From: Heterohyrax brucei
Taxonomy: Eukaryota; Chordata; Mammalia; Hyracoidea; Procaviidae
Direction of reading: 5' to 3'
Assembly (NCBI GenBank): GCA_028571685.1
Contig: CM053158.1
Coordinates: 57,256,001 to 57,320,000 of the forward strand
DNA length: 64,000 nucleotides
In this document: positions 11,238-22,380 of the stretch, one piece after another
Numbering within the stretch: position 1 is the stretch's first letter
Layout: every line of letters begins with the position of its first letter
Position numbers and translations under genes: made by a program
The notes under the pieces: model-generated
Databases searched by the model: none
Seen by the model: only the letters and a program-made list of their open reading frames with translations
Told to the model about the DNA's origin: nothing

Positions 11238-11492
11238 TGTTTCTGAATGGATGTGTGGTGTGTTTAATGGTGGCACCTGAAATATACGTCCATTACCTAA
11301 TACCTGGAACTTATGTTATTTTGTTTGGAAAAAAGAGTCCTTGCAGATATAATTAAGGATTTTGAAATGCTGGAATCATCATGGAATATCTGTTGGATCT
11401 TAAATCCACTGAGAAGTGCCTTTATGTGTGATACACAGATGACATACAGAGAAGAAACAATGTGACCATAGAGACAGAGTTTGGAGAGCAGA
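11238..11492 (+). mobile_element. MLT1-like MaLR LTR fossil, split by mariner
   Basis: 'cattacctaatacctggaac', 'gttattttgtttggaaaaaa', 'gtccttgcagatataattaa' and 'ggatcttaaatccactgaga' follow the 5' half of an MLT1 LTR, a eutherian-wide ERVL-MaLR family. Old and broken. It runs into mariner copy 2, which appears to have inserted in or beside it. Confidence 0.6.
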
Positions 11493-11494
11493 AA

Positions 11495-12003
11495 TCACAA
11501 GTGCTACATACCTCATTGCTGACTATTGCTGTGGTCACCCTTGGGAAGCTATGTGCTGATGACACCATCTAATCTACCCTTCAAAGCAATTTTGGGACTC
11601 TTTCTGGAAAGGCCATTGCACACGGTAGCACAGTGGCTAAGCTAGCAAACTCACTTGTATAGCTGTCTGTGAGGGAGTTTTTAGCCAGTAAACAAACAAC
11701 TGTATTGGAACACCCTCCATACTCACCTGATCTGGCCCCCAGTGACATTTTTCTTTATCCAAGGAAACACTGAAGGGCATAACTTTTGATGATGTTCAGG
11801 ATGTCCAGAGTAATATGATGACAGCTCTGATGGCCATTCCAGAAAAAAGAGTTCCATAATTGCTTTGAAGGACAGACTAGATGCTGACATAAGTACATAG
11901 CTTCCGCATGGCAGTACTTCGAAGGTGACCGTAGTGATATTCAGCAATGAGATATCTAACACTTTTTCTAGGATGAGTTCATGAAGTTAATTGTCAGACC
12001 TAG
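11495..12003 (+). mobile_element. mariner foldback element, copy 2
   Basis: The left arm 11495-11615 is the approximate reverse complement of the right arm (about 11831-12003); compare 'gtgctacatacctcattgct' with 'agcaatgagatatctaacac'. The centre encodes EFLASKQTTVLEHPP-like residues, then SPDLAPSD (third catalytic Asp of the DD34D triad), then a decayed C-terminus. The outermost 40 bp or so of the left arm are missing. The first two catalytic Asp residues and the helix-turn-helix region are absent, so it depended on a full-length mariner. Confidence 0.85.
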
Positions 12004-12122
12004 TATGTTTAGGCATATAACCCATTAAGTTCTGTGTGTAGAATCATTTTATGTGTGTGTGTGTGTCTGTCCAGGGGTTCTAGCACAATTTCCTGAAAAG
12101 ACTATTTTCTCTCTGTAGAATT

Positions 12123-12582
12123 CTGTGTTAGTCATCCAGTGCTGCTATAACAGAAATACCACAAGTGGATGGCCTTAACAAAGAGAAATTTATTTTGTTA
12201 TAGTTCAGTAGGTTAAATTTGGGACATCAGCTTCAGAGAAAGTCTTTTGCTATTGGATCTAGAGGAAGGTCCTTGTTGTCAGTATTCTCCTAGACTGGGA
12301 GCTTTTAAGGTACAGAGACTCCAGGTCCAAAGAATACACCCTGCTGCTGCTTCTGCTTCTTTCTTCCTTGCTTCTCTTTCCTATACATCCTAAGAGACCA
12401 TGTCAAAGCACAATATAATGTTACCAATTGAGTGCTGCACCACTAACACAACTGTCTCCCATCCTCTCTCGCTCACATCATAGAGGCAGTATTTACAACA
12501 TATAGGAACATCAGCAATACCAGGAATGACAACCTAGTCAAAGTGCTACACATATTTTGAGGGGGACACAATTTAAGTTGCG
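12123..12582 (-). mobile_element. MaLR-type LTR fossil
   Basis: A solitary LTR in antisense. It opens with 'gttagtcatccagtgctgct' and 'ataccacaagtggatggcct', contains 'gagaaatttattttgttata' (complement of the AATAAA region), and ends near 'acatattttgagggggacac'. It is of the afrotherian MaLR type also seen at 16622, 55941, 59886 and 60560. Degraded, with no internal region. Confidence 0.72.
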
Positions 12583-12599
12583 TCGCTCCTTTGTCAAAG

Positions 12600-13130
12600 A
12601 TCAGTTGACTATATTTGTGAGAATCTATTTTGGGGCTCTCTATTCTGGTCCACTGATCTACTTGTCTACTCTTTCACCATACCACACTGTCTTGGTTGTT
12701 GTAGTTTTATGGTAAATCTTAAAGTCAAGTAATGTTACTCTTCTGACTTTGTTCTTTGTCAGTATTATGTTGAGTAGTCTGGGCTTTTTGACTTTCCATG
12801 TAAACGGCAGGATCAGTTTGTCAATATTCACAAAATTAGTCCCTGAAATTTTTATTGTGATGACATTAAATCCACAGAACAATTTGGAAAGAATTGACAT
12901 CTTCATTATGTAGTCTTCTTGCATATGAAAGTGGAATGTCTCTCTATTTATTTAGCTTTTTGTTGATTTCTTTCATCAGAGCTTCATTGCTTTTCTCACA
13001 TAGATTTTATACCTATTTTGCTAGGCTTATCTGACTTTTTTTTTCATTAATGTAAATGGTGTGGTTTTAATTTGAAATTCTGATTGCTTGTTGCTAGTAC
13101 ACAGGAAAGCAATTGACTTTTGTACCTTAA
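12600..13130 (-). pseudogene. old L1 ORF2 C-terminal fragment
   Basis: Antisense ancient L1. 'tctggtccactgatctactt', 'accacactgtcttggttgtt', 'ggcaggatcagtttgtcaat' and 'tgattgcttgttgctagtac' match the well-known antisense L1M-type pattern for the region downstream of the RT. Multiple stops and no intact domain. Confidence 0.7.
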
Positions 13131-13133
13131 TTT

Positions 13134-13499
13134 GTACATGCCATATCAGCAAATGAAGGTCCTGAAAGCTTGATTCCATCCATATCATTAAAGTCAATTC
13201 TGCTTTGAGGAGGCAGCTCTTTCCCAGGCTTATTTTGCGTGCCTTCTGCCCTGAATGACTTGTATTCTGGCAGTCTTATCAGTTTTCTGCAACTATTCAT
13301 AAGGTTTTCACTGGACAATTTCTTCAAAAGTAGACTGTCAAGTCTTTCCTCCCAGTCTGTCTTAGTCTGGAAGCTCCCCTGAAACCTCTCCACCAACCAC
13401 GGCCCTGCTGGTATTTGAAATTCTGATAGCAAGGCTTCCAGCATGACAGCAACACACAAGCCTTCAAAGTGCAACACACTAACAGAAGCATGGCAGCCT
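13134..13499 (-). mobile_element. RTE LINE 5' segment, inverted
   Basis: Antisense RTE 5' region: 'tatcagcaaatgaaggtcct', 'ctgctttgaggaggcagctc', 'tattcataaggttttcactg', 'cagtctgtcttagtctggaa', 'gacagcaacacacaagcctt'. It stays open for 132 codons on the minus strand (13127-13525), but this is in an RTE 5'/leader region and shows no known domain. It is joined head-to-head to a plus-strand RTE 3' segment at about 13500. Confidence 0.75.
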
Positions 13500-13814
13500 T
13501 TCATTTTCCTTGAATCCACAATCAATGCCCATAGTAGCAGTAGTCAGGAAATCAAAGGACATATTACATTGGGCAAATCTGCTTCAAAATAACTCTTTAA
13601 AGTGTTAAAAGGCAAAGACCCCACTTTGAAGACTAAAATTGCCTAATTCAAACCATGATATTTACAATCATCTCATATGCATGCAAAAGCTAGAGAATGA
13701 ATAAGAAGGTCAGAGAAGAACTGAAGTCTTTTAATTATGGTGTTGGTGAAAAATAGTGAACGTACCGTGGACTATCAGAAAAACAAAACAGTGTGTCTTG
13801 GAAGAAATACGAGC
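13500..13814 (+). pseudogene. RTE LINE ORF2 C-terminal fragment
   Basis: Plus-strand RTE. 'cttgaatccacaatcaatgc', 'attgggcaaatctgcttcaa', 'ctcatatgcatgcaaaagct' and 'gtgttggtgaaaaatagtga' align with 2950-3240 and with the copy at 43370-43630. It ends abruptly at the start of the next L1. Confidence 0.8.
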
Positions 13815-14949
13815 AGAGGAAGTGGGGCTACAGTGGCAGAGCAGTCAGATCCTTCCTGTGATCCCTCTAACAACAAAGACTCAAAAAAAAAAGTGAACTA
13901 ATTACATAGGACATTCTAGGAACCCTCAACATCAAAGGGAAAGTTGAGAAAATGGACTGAACAACATGAAAGGGAGAGTATGTCAAGAAGCACCTAGGAC
14001 CAGTTAGACCTGAACTGGCAGGAATTGGTGTCCTACAGCAGATCAGTGGCAGTGAGCTTGGTGAAAGGAGCAGTGGTATTTGGAAGATGTCTTCCACAAT
14101 GGGATAGACTGAGTAGCAGAGAGTCCACTTGTAACACCATAATCAGTGAAAAATGGCATTTGATCGTCAAAAGCTAAGTAGCTTGCTTCTAACTTACTGC
14201 TTGTAGATCTAAAACTTTTCTCTGAGATAAATCTCTCTCCCATTTCCTAATACTTTGCTTTCCGTTCTCTGCACTGCAATGACTCCATAGACTGATGCAT
14301 TCCTTTGGTCAGAAGTATAAACCCTTACATGCTCCTTATGCCATTCTCCCAGCATTGGTGAGGGAATGATTAACAAAAAGGAGTGCCGGTGGGGATAAAT
14401 AAGTAATCTGATGTATCTCCTGAGCCTAGAACTCAGGGCAGAAATAGTTTCTTTGGCTAGGTGTAGGGACATGGGGTTGGTAGACCTTGAATTCCTCTCA
14501 GCTCTGCATACAGCATTAAGGTCCCATAGTCCAGGTGCAAAACCTGTCCACCCATGCACATGCACCCTTAGTAACAGGGATATGCTTTCCTATCAAACAC
14601 TCACAGATGGCTGTCAGCCCCCTGCCTTTCTTAGCATATGCAGCCAGATACCTGTGGCTATGCCAATCACTCCTCCTCATTTATAACCATAGGGGCCAGG
14701 CCTATACTACACACTTGTTGACCAACTACCTGGATACTTGAGCTGAATATATACAAGAAAAATAAGTGAATTCCTGGATTCAATATCTCATAACAGCTCT
14801 AACCACATGGTGATAGGATGCTAGCACTTCAAAGGCACCAATAATTGAACTAGCTCATACAACCAGCCTTTTTGGTCAGTTCAAAACAAAGAAAATCCAA
14901 ACAAGAAGCTAGAATTATTGGAAGTAGGATACAAAAGATTAGTATTTAG

Positions 14950-15640
14950 AACTCTTCAAAAGATCAGGGAGAACATCAGGTGAAATGCAGCAGAACATAA
15001 TGTGAAATTGAACAGACTGCAAAAAACCATAGAAAGACAGCAAGCAAAAATTCAGAAGATTAATAACAAAATTACAGAATTTGGCAACTCAATAGAAAGA
15101 CAAAGAAGCAGAACTGTGGCAATGGAAGCCAGAATTAGTGAGGCTGAAGATAAAGCACTTGGTACCAAGATATTTAAGGAAAAATACTATTTAAAAAAAG
15201 AAGAAGAAGAAGAAGAAGAAACCATAAGAATTATGTGGGACTGTATCAAGAGGAATAATTTATGAGTGATTGGAGGACCAGCAAAGAGATGGTGTAAAAG
15301 AGAAAATACAGAGAGTATTGTTGAAGATTTGTTTGCAGAAAACTTCCCTGCTATCATGAAAGATGAGAAGCTATCCTTCCAAGACACTCATTGAACTCCA
15401 CACAAGATCTCAAAAGAAAGACACTAAAGTGTATCATAATGAAAGTTGCCAAATTCAAGATAAAGAGAAAATTTTAAAAATGTCTACAGATAAATGGAAA
15501 TAATCTACAAAGGGCAATCAAGAAGACTAAGTTTGGACTACTCAGCAGAAACTATGCAGACAAGAAGGCAATGGGATGACATATACAAAGCCTTGAAGGA
15601 AAAAATTGCCAGCCAAGAATTACATATCTAGAAAAACTGC
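14950..15640 (+). pseudogene. L1 ORF1 remnant
   Basis: The plus-strand frame at 15002-15265 encodes a coiled-coil-like stretch (KLNRLQKTIERQQAKIQKIN ... RISEAEDKA), then an expanded GAA tract giving a run of Glu, then IMWDCIKRNNL, resembling the L1 ORF1 'QEIWDYVKRPNL' motif before the RRM. ORF1 proteins are trimeric RNA-binding chaperones. Downstream pieces ('ttgaagatttgtttgcagaa', 'aagctatccttccaagacac') continue the RRM and C-terminal domain with frame breaks, and the end is fused to ORF2 sequence by a deletion. Not functional. Confidence 0.75.
15199..15222 (+). repeat. GAA microsatellite inside L1 ORF1
   Basis: About eight GAA units, translated as poly-Glu in the residual ORF1 frame. Probably a post-insertion expansion of an A/G-rich codon run. 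Confidence 0.9.
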
Positions 15641-16621
15641 TCTTGAATATGATGGTGAAATGTGGACATTTCCAGATAAACATAAATTAGAGCACAACTA
15701 AATAAATTAGAGAACAGAAAAATGATCATAGGAGTTAACAAGACCAAAAACTGGTCTTTGAAAAGATCAACAAAATCAATAAAACATTGGACAGACTGAC
15801 AAAAGAAAAATAGGAGAAGAAGCAAATAACAAGTAAAAAATGAAATAAGCAATCTCACAATAGATCGAACTGAAGTTAAAAAACAAACAACAACAATAAC
15901 AAAAAAACAGTATAATACAAAAATGTGTACTTTAATGAAGTTGAAAACCTAGAAGACAGGGGCAAATTTCTAGAAACACGCTACCTCCATAAACTAACAT
16001 AGAAGTAGAACGACTAAATAAGTCTATCACAAAAGAAGAGGTCAAAAGGTAATTTTAAAACTTCCAACCAAAAAACCCTTGGTCCTAATGGTTTCATTAG
16101 AGAATCCTTCCAAACTTTTGGAAAAGTGTTAACATCACTATTACTAAAGGTATTTCAGAGCATAGAAAAGGATGGAATAATCCCAAATTCGTGCTACGAA
16201 ACCAACATAACCCCGATACACAAACCAGGTAAAAACAGCACAGGAATCTCACAATAGATCCAACTAAAGTTAAGCCACAAAATGATACTGATTGAAAGTG
16301 TGGATTATTGGCTTAAGTAAATGTAGGAGGCTAACTGGAAAGCTCCTGTCTGGAGGCAAGATGAGAAGGTAGAGATAGACAGGAGCTGGTTGAACGGACA
16401 CAGAAAATACAGAATGGAAAGTAGACGTGTCTGTTATAGCATCGGGAGACCAGGTAGAGTCACAAAAAAACTGACTCAAATTGTAATCGTCTGTTTAGAA
16501 CACAATGAAATAATAAACAAATAAGAAATACAACCAGAGTGCTCTTTGTAAGCAAGGATAGTAAGTCTTTCTCTTACTTTGGATAGATTATTAGGAAGGA
16601 TTGATTCCTTGAAAAGGACAT

Positions 16622-17123
16622 TGTCTTAGTCATCTAGTGCTGCTCTACCAAAAATATCACAAGTGGATGGCTTTAACAAAAAGAAATTTATTTTGTCACA
16701 GTCCAGTGGGCTAAAAGTCCAAATTTGGGGTATGAGCTCCACAGAAAGGCTTTCTCTGTTGGCTCTGGAGGAAGGTATTTGTTATCATTCTTCCTCTGGA
16801 CTGGAAGTATCCGAGAAACAGGGACTCCAGTTTCTCTCCAAGGATATGCTGTTCTCCCAGCACTGCTTCTTAGTGACATGCGGCCCCCAAATCTCTCCTT
16901 GCTTCCCTTTCCTTTATATCCTGGGAAACTTCCTTAAGGCAAAATACAATCTAATGCATTGAGTCCTGTCTCACAAAACCAACACCCATTCTCCAACATT
17001 AACATCACAGAGGCAGGATTTATAGCATATACTAACATCACCCAATGCCAGCAATCCTGGCCTATCCAGATGGCTACACATATTTCAAGGGGTGAAAGAG
17101 GGAAACACAATTCAATCCATGAC
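16622..17123 (-). mobile_element. MaLR-type LTR fossil
   Basis: Antisense LTR opening 'tgtcttagtcatctagtgct', with 'atcacaagtggatggcttta', 'aagaaatttattttgtcaca' and 'gaaaggctttctctgttggc', and ending 'cacaattcaatccatgaca'. LTR only. It is more complete than the copy at 12123. It sits between two L1 copies and directly before an RTE tail. Confidence 0.8.
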
Positions 17124-17124
17124 A

Positions 17125-17328
17125 GATTTCATGCTTGGTAAAACTGAAAAGTCATCAAAAAAGAGGAAGACACTCAAAGAGATGGATTGACACAGTGTTT
17201 GCAACAAGGCCTCAAGCATAGCAATGCTTGTGTGGATAGCGCAGGACCAAGTAATGTTCCATTTGGTTGCAAACAGGGTCACTATGAATCACAACTGACT
17301 TGAAAGCACCTAAGAACAATAACAAGAA
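17125..17328 (+). mobile_element. RTE LINE 3' end
   Basis: 'aaagagatggattgacacag', 'caaggcctcaagcatagcaa', 'gcgcaggaccaagtaatgtt' and 'cagggtcactatgaatcaca', ending in 'aacaataacaag'. This is the last 200 bp or so of the RTE LINE, severely 5'-truncated. Confidence 0.85.
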
Positions 17329-17329
17329 G

Positions 17330-20300
17330 TTACCTGTAATGCAGCTGAAGCAGTGCTTAGGGGTCAGTTTATCTCTATAAATGTACACATTCAGAAGGAA
17401 GAAAGAATCCAAACCAAAGAACTAACTCTACAGCTTAAAAGAGTAGAAAGAGACCAACACAAGAACCCCTCAGGCACCATAAGAAAACAGATCACAAAGA
17501 TTAGAGCAGAACTAAACAAATTACAGAATAGAAAAACAATTGAAAAAATTGAAAAGACCAAAAGCTGTTTTTCTGAATTGACAAACTGCTGGCTAGACTT
17601 ACTAAAGAAAAACAAGAAAAGAAACAAATAACCCAAATAAAAAATGGGATGGGAGATGTCAAAACGGATCCAACAGAAATTAAAAATATCATAACAGAAT
17701 ACTATGAAAGACTGTGCTGTAAGAAATTTGAAAACCTAGATGAAATGGACAAATTCTGAGATTCATATCACTTACCAAAATTATCCCAAGACAGAACAGA
17801 ACTTAACAAACCCATCACAAAGGAAGAGATTGAAAAAGTCATCCAAAAACTACCAGCCAAAAAAAGTCCTGGCCCAGATGGCTTCACCACAGAATTCTAC
17901 TAAGCTTTTAGAGAAGAGTTAACTCCAATACTACTGAGACTATTTCACAACATAGAAAGGGATGGACTCCTCCCAAATTCATTCTATGAAGCCACCATAT
18001 CTCTGATACCAAAGCCAAGGAAAGACTCAACAAAAAAAGGAGAACTACAGACCAGTATCACTCATGAATCTAGATGCAAAAATCTTCAACAGAATACTTG
18101 CCAGTAGAATTCAACAATGTATCCAAAAAAAAAATTTATCGTGACCAAGTTGGACTCACACCAGGAATGCAAGGCTATTTCAACATCACAAAAACAGTTA
18201 ATGTAATCAACCAACCACATAAATAACACAAAAGATAAGAATCACGTGATTTTGTTAACTGATGCAGAAAAGGCATTTGATAAAATCCAACACCCATTCA
18301 TGCTAAAAACTCTCAGCAAAATAGGAAGAGATGGCAAATTCCTCAATGAAATAAGGGCCATTTATACAAAGTCAACTGCCTACATCATCCTGAATGGAGA
18401 CAGACTAAAACAACTCCCCATGTGAACAGGAATTAGACAAGGATGCCCACTCTCACCTCTCCTATTCAACACTGTACTAGAAGTTCTACCCAGAGCAACT
18501 AGACAAGACCAAGAAATAAAGGGCATCGGCATCAGCAAAGAAGAAGTAAACATCTCCCTACTTTCAGATATGATTGTATATGCAAAGAATCCTAAAGAAT
18601 CCATAACTAAACTACTCAACCTAATAGAAGAATTCGGCAAAGTCTCAGGATACAAGATAAACTGAAGTAAATCAGTAGGATTCCTTTATACCAACAACAA
18701 GATTATTAAAGAAGAAATCACCAAATGAATACCATTTACTATAGCCCCCAAGAAGATAAAATACCTAGGAATAAAACTAACAAACAAAATAAAACTAACA
18801 AATTTTACAAAGAGAACTACAAGAACTTACTACAAAAAAAACTAAGAGAGACCTACATAAATGGAGAAACCTACCCTGCTCATGGATAGAAAGATTTAAT
18901 TGTGAAAATGTCTATTTTACCCAATCTACTTATATAATGCAATCCCAATACAAATTCCTGTGACATTTTTTAATGAGATGGAGAAACAAATCACCAACTT
19001 TGTTTGGAAAGGGAACAAGCCCCAGATAAATAAAGCACTACTGAAGAAGAACACACTGGGAGGCCTTTCACTACCTGACTTTAGAAACTATTACACTGCC
19101 GCAGCAGTCAAAACAGCCTGGTGCTGGTACAAAAAAAGACATATAGACCAATGGAACAGCACTGAGACCCCAGAGATGCCACCATCCTCCTATGAACAGT
19201 TGATATTCAACAAAGGCCCTAAGACCTTAAACTGGGGTAAAAGCAAGCTTTTTAAGGAATGGTGCTGGCAAAACTGGATATCTATTTGCAAAAAATTGAA
19301 ACAAGACCCATATCTTACACCTTATACAAAAACCAACTCAAACTGGATAAGAGAACTGAATGTCAAATATAAAGCGATAAAGCTCATCCAAGAAAAAAAT
19401 AGGGTAAAAAATGGAAGTTTTAATACATAATACAGACAGCCTTCAAAATCTGTCAAAGCGTGATCAACAGAAGAGAAAATAGATAAATGAGAACTGCTAA
19501 GAATCAAACACTTTTGCTCATCCAAAGACTTTATCAAAAGAGTTAAAAGACCACCTACAGAAAGGGAAAAAAATTTGGCAACTATATGCCAGAATGACAT
19601 CTGACCTCTGTAATCTATAAGGTACTACAAGATATCAATAAGAAAAGGATAAATAATCCAGTTAAGCGACGGGCGAAGGAGATGGTCAGACACTTCCCTA
19701 AAGAAGATATCCAGGTGCAGAAATGTTCATGATCATTAGCTATTAAAGAATTTCAAATCAAAACTATGATGAGGTATCATCAACAAGGTTGACCATGATC
19801 CAAAAAACTGAAAACAACAAATGCTAGTGAGACTGTAGAGTGATTGGAACTCTCCTACACTTTTTGTGGGATTGCAAAATGGTACAACCTCTTTGGAAAG
19901 CAACCCGACGCTTCCTTAAAAAGCTGGAAATAGATATACCATTTGACTGAGTAATTCCACCACTCAGAATATATCCTACAGAATCAAGGGCATTCACACC
20001 AACTGATACATGCACGTGAATATTTATTGCAGCACAGTTCACAATAGCAAAAAGTTGGAATCAACCCAGATGCCCAATAGTGTATGAATGGATAGATAAA
20101 CTATGGCATATGTACTCTCTGGAACTCTATGCAATGATAAAGAACGTTGATGATTTTAGGAGTCATCTCATAACCTAGTTTCAATTGGAAGGCATTATGT
20201 TGACTGAAAGTAGTCAGCGGCAAAAGGACAAAAATTGTATGAGATTCCGATGATAAGAACTTAAAAATAGGCTCATGTATAGAAGAAGACTCTTTAATGG

Positions 20301-21206
20301 CTGCAAAGGTGGAGAGGGAGGGAGGGAGAGGTATGGTTATAGACTGGATAGTTTGATAGAAATTTGTTTGGGTGAAATCAGTGACAGCACACATTAGAAT
20401 GACTGGACTTTCAACATAACATGAATACTCCTCCAATCTTAACCCAATATTGCAAGGACAGAGTAGGGGGGCAGGGGTCCAGGGACCTTGCTCTTAGGGG
20501 ACATCAAGGCCAATTGGCATAACCAGCATATTGCTGAGACTTCTGCACCTCATATTGGTGAGTGATGTCTAGGGTCTTAAAAGCTAGCAAGCTGCCATCT
20601 GAGGCACACCAAATGGCCCCAACTCAGCAGGAACAGATGATCCCCAAGGACCAAAATGACGTAGGGGAGAGAGAGTCCAGAAGACAGAGAGACGCATGTG
20701 AGTGCGTGACTACATCAACATGTGACTGGAAGAACCATATGGTGCCCAGCCACCACCAGTGATAGCCATGATGGGGCTCACAAAGTTGAGTCTCATTGGC
20801 AACACAAGAATAAAAAGGGGTGCACCCTGAGAGCTCCACTAAAAGACCACAGTTGATGCCTTCGGGTTCCTCTGGGAGCATGGTCCCTGGTCCTGATTCT
20901 GTCCCTGTCCATAAATCATTACGGAGGTCAACTCTTCGGACAGGAATGGATTGTAGTCAGTGACACAGAGTGACTGTAACTTGTGTGCCCTTTATGGTTA
21001 AATGCATCTATAGGATGTTGTCCTGCTGGCCCCTTACTGGAGGAGGGGGAGAGGGTGGAAAGGAGGGGACACAAAATTGTTAGGAGGATATGACAAGTAT
21101 AGAACAGACAAAAGGAGTGTGCTGTCATCGGGCACAGTGGGAGCTGCACATAGGCCCACATGCAAATTTATACTGGATTGTACACTTTCACTGAATCACA
21201 ATTAAA
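17330..21206 (+). mobile_element. L1 copy B, 5'-truncated
   Basis: An L1 that starts within ORF2 (the 'ALNVHIRKEE'-like region after the endonuclease) and continues to the 3' end. The 3' UTR spans about 20130-21206 and contains 'gcccagccaccaccagtgat', 'aagttgagtctcattggcaa', 'gtgtgctgtcatcgggcaca' and a final A/GAA-rich tail ('attaaaaaaagaagaagaag'). It is one of the younger L1 copies here, judging by how well ORF2 can be followed. 5' truncation is typical of target-primed reverse transcription. Confidence 0.85.
17335..20130 (+). pseudogene. L1 ORF2 remnant (linker, RT and C-terminus)
   Basis: ORF2 normally encodes an endonuclease-reverse transcriptase of about 1270 residues; the endonuclease third is absent here. 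Visible in order: VLRGQFISINVHIQKEE and RAELNKLQNRKTIEKIEKTK (17353-17631); RT motif [12 protein letters not shown] (about 17865-17902); the region before the active site; then [10 protein letters not shown] at about 18558-18590, where an intact L1 has F/YADDMIVY. One acidic residue of the catalytic pair is lost, with a single-codon deletion as the simplest reading. The C-terminal part is the longest open stretch, 18960-19430 (156 codons: [43 protein letters not shown]). Several stops and frame changes separate the parts. Inactive. Confidence 0.85.
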
Positions 21207-21230
21207 AAAAGAAGAAGAAGAAGAAAAAGT

Positions 21231-22380
21231 AACTGGTAATATGACACTAAATAAAAGTGGTGAGAAGAGACATCTGTGTCTTCTTTCCAGTCTTTGGGGA
21301 AAAATATCTAGTCTTGCCATTAAGTATGGTGGCGACTAGTCTTTTTGTAGATGTTCTTTACCACATTAAGGAAGTTCACCTCTATTCCTAGTTGCTGAGC
21401 TCTTTTACCATGAATCAGAGTTGGATTTTTGTCAAATACTTTTTCTTTTATATCAGTGTGATCATAGTTTTCTTCATTAGTCCATTGATTTCTGAATTGC
21501 TTTAATTGGTCTACAAATGTTCAATCAGCCTTGCACACTTGGAATCCTTGGAATAAATTCCACTTGGCCACAATATAAATTATATATTGTTGGATTTAAT
21601 TTTTTAATATTTTGTTGAAAATTTTTATATCTATATTCATGTGAGATGTTGGTCTGTTATGTTCCTTCCTAGTAATGTCTTTGTCCGATTTTGGTGTTTT
21701 GGTAATGCTGATTTCAAAAAGTAAGTTAGAAAGCATTCCCTTAACTCCAGCTTTTTTTTTTTTGTAATAGTTCCAGAAGAATTGGAGTTGACTGTCCCTT
21801 AAATGTTCATTAGAATTCACCAGTTAATGGTGCCCAGCCACCACCAGTGATAGCTGCGATGGAGTTCACTAAGTTGAGTCTCACTGGCAACACAAGAATA
21901 AAAAGGGGTGCACCCTGAGATCTCCACTAAAAGACCACAATTGATGGTCCAGCGGCTTCGGGGTTCCCCTGGGAGCATGGCCCCTGGCCCTGATGCTGAC
22001 CTTGCCCGTAAATCATAATGAAGGTCCATTCTTCAGACATGAGTGGATTGGACTTGGTGATTCAGAGTGAGCATATATTGGATGCACTTTATGGTTCTGT
22101 GCATCTATAGGATATCATCCTGCTGACCTCTGGCTGGCGGAAGGAGAGTGGGTGGAGAGGAGGGGAAAGGAGACTGTTGGGAGGATGAGACATGCATGGA
22201 GCAGAGAAGAATAGTGTGCTGTCACTGGGCAGGGAGAGCAGTAGAAGCTGCATATAGGTGGACATGTAAATTTATATGGGAATGTACGTTTTCACTCAGT
22301 CATAATAAAAAGAATTTATACTTTGTTATGAAAAAAAAAAAGAATTCACCAGTGAAATCACTGGCTGAAGTCCTGAGATC
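21231..22380 (-). pseudogene. old L1 ORF2 RT fragment, split by a younger L1
   Basis: Antisense ancient L1: 'tgtgtcttctttccagtctt', 'gttggatttttgtcaaatac', 'tattttgttgaaaattttta', 'tgagatgttggtctgttatg', 'gaattcaccagtgaaatcac'. The right arm resumes at 22341-22380 after a younger 3'-UTR-only L1 insertion. Broken, with no domain intact. Confidence 0.7.
21825..22340 (+). mobile_element. 3'-UTR-only L1 insertion with 13-bp duplication
   Basis: About 516 bp of L1 3' UTR ('tggtgcccagccaccaccag' ... 'agagaagaatagtgtgctgt' ... 'cactcagtcataataaaaag') ending in an A-run (22331-22340 and beyond). It is flanked by agaattcaccagt at 21812-21824 and 22341-22353. It is colinear with 20747-21206 of L1 copy B but shows subfamily differences (for example, an extra 'gatggtccagcggcttc' stretch). 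It sits in antisense old L1 ORF2. Confidence 0.9.

Larger units (their letters stand above)
13815..16535 (+). mobile_element. L1 copy A, internally deleted
   Basis: A lineage L1 with a 5' UTR (13815-14940; its first 150 bp match, in complement, the 5' end of the minus-strand L1 near 57650-57784), ORF1 (about 14950-15640), a jump to the ORF2 linker/RT region (about 15650-16245), then the 3' UTR end (16285-16535: 'agacaggagctggttgaacg', 'aaactgactcaaattgtaat'). About half the element, including the endonuclease and the second half of ORF2, is missing. It was either deleted in place or arose by splicing or template switching during insertion. Confidence 0.78.

Noticed and set aside
12045-12071. 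TG microsatellite
   Set aside because: Real but short (about eight units) and unremarkable, so not listed as a feature.
13127-13525. 132-codon minus-strand open frame
   Set aside because: It lies in the inverted 5' segment of an RTE LINE, matches no protein family I know, and crosses the inversion junction.
18960-19430. 156-codon open frame that could be called a gene
   Set aside because: Its sequence is the C-terminal part of L1 ORF2 ([27 protein letters not shown]) and lies in a truncated L1.
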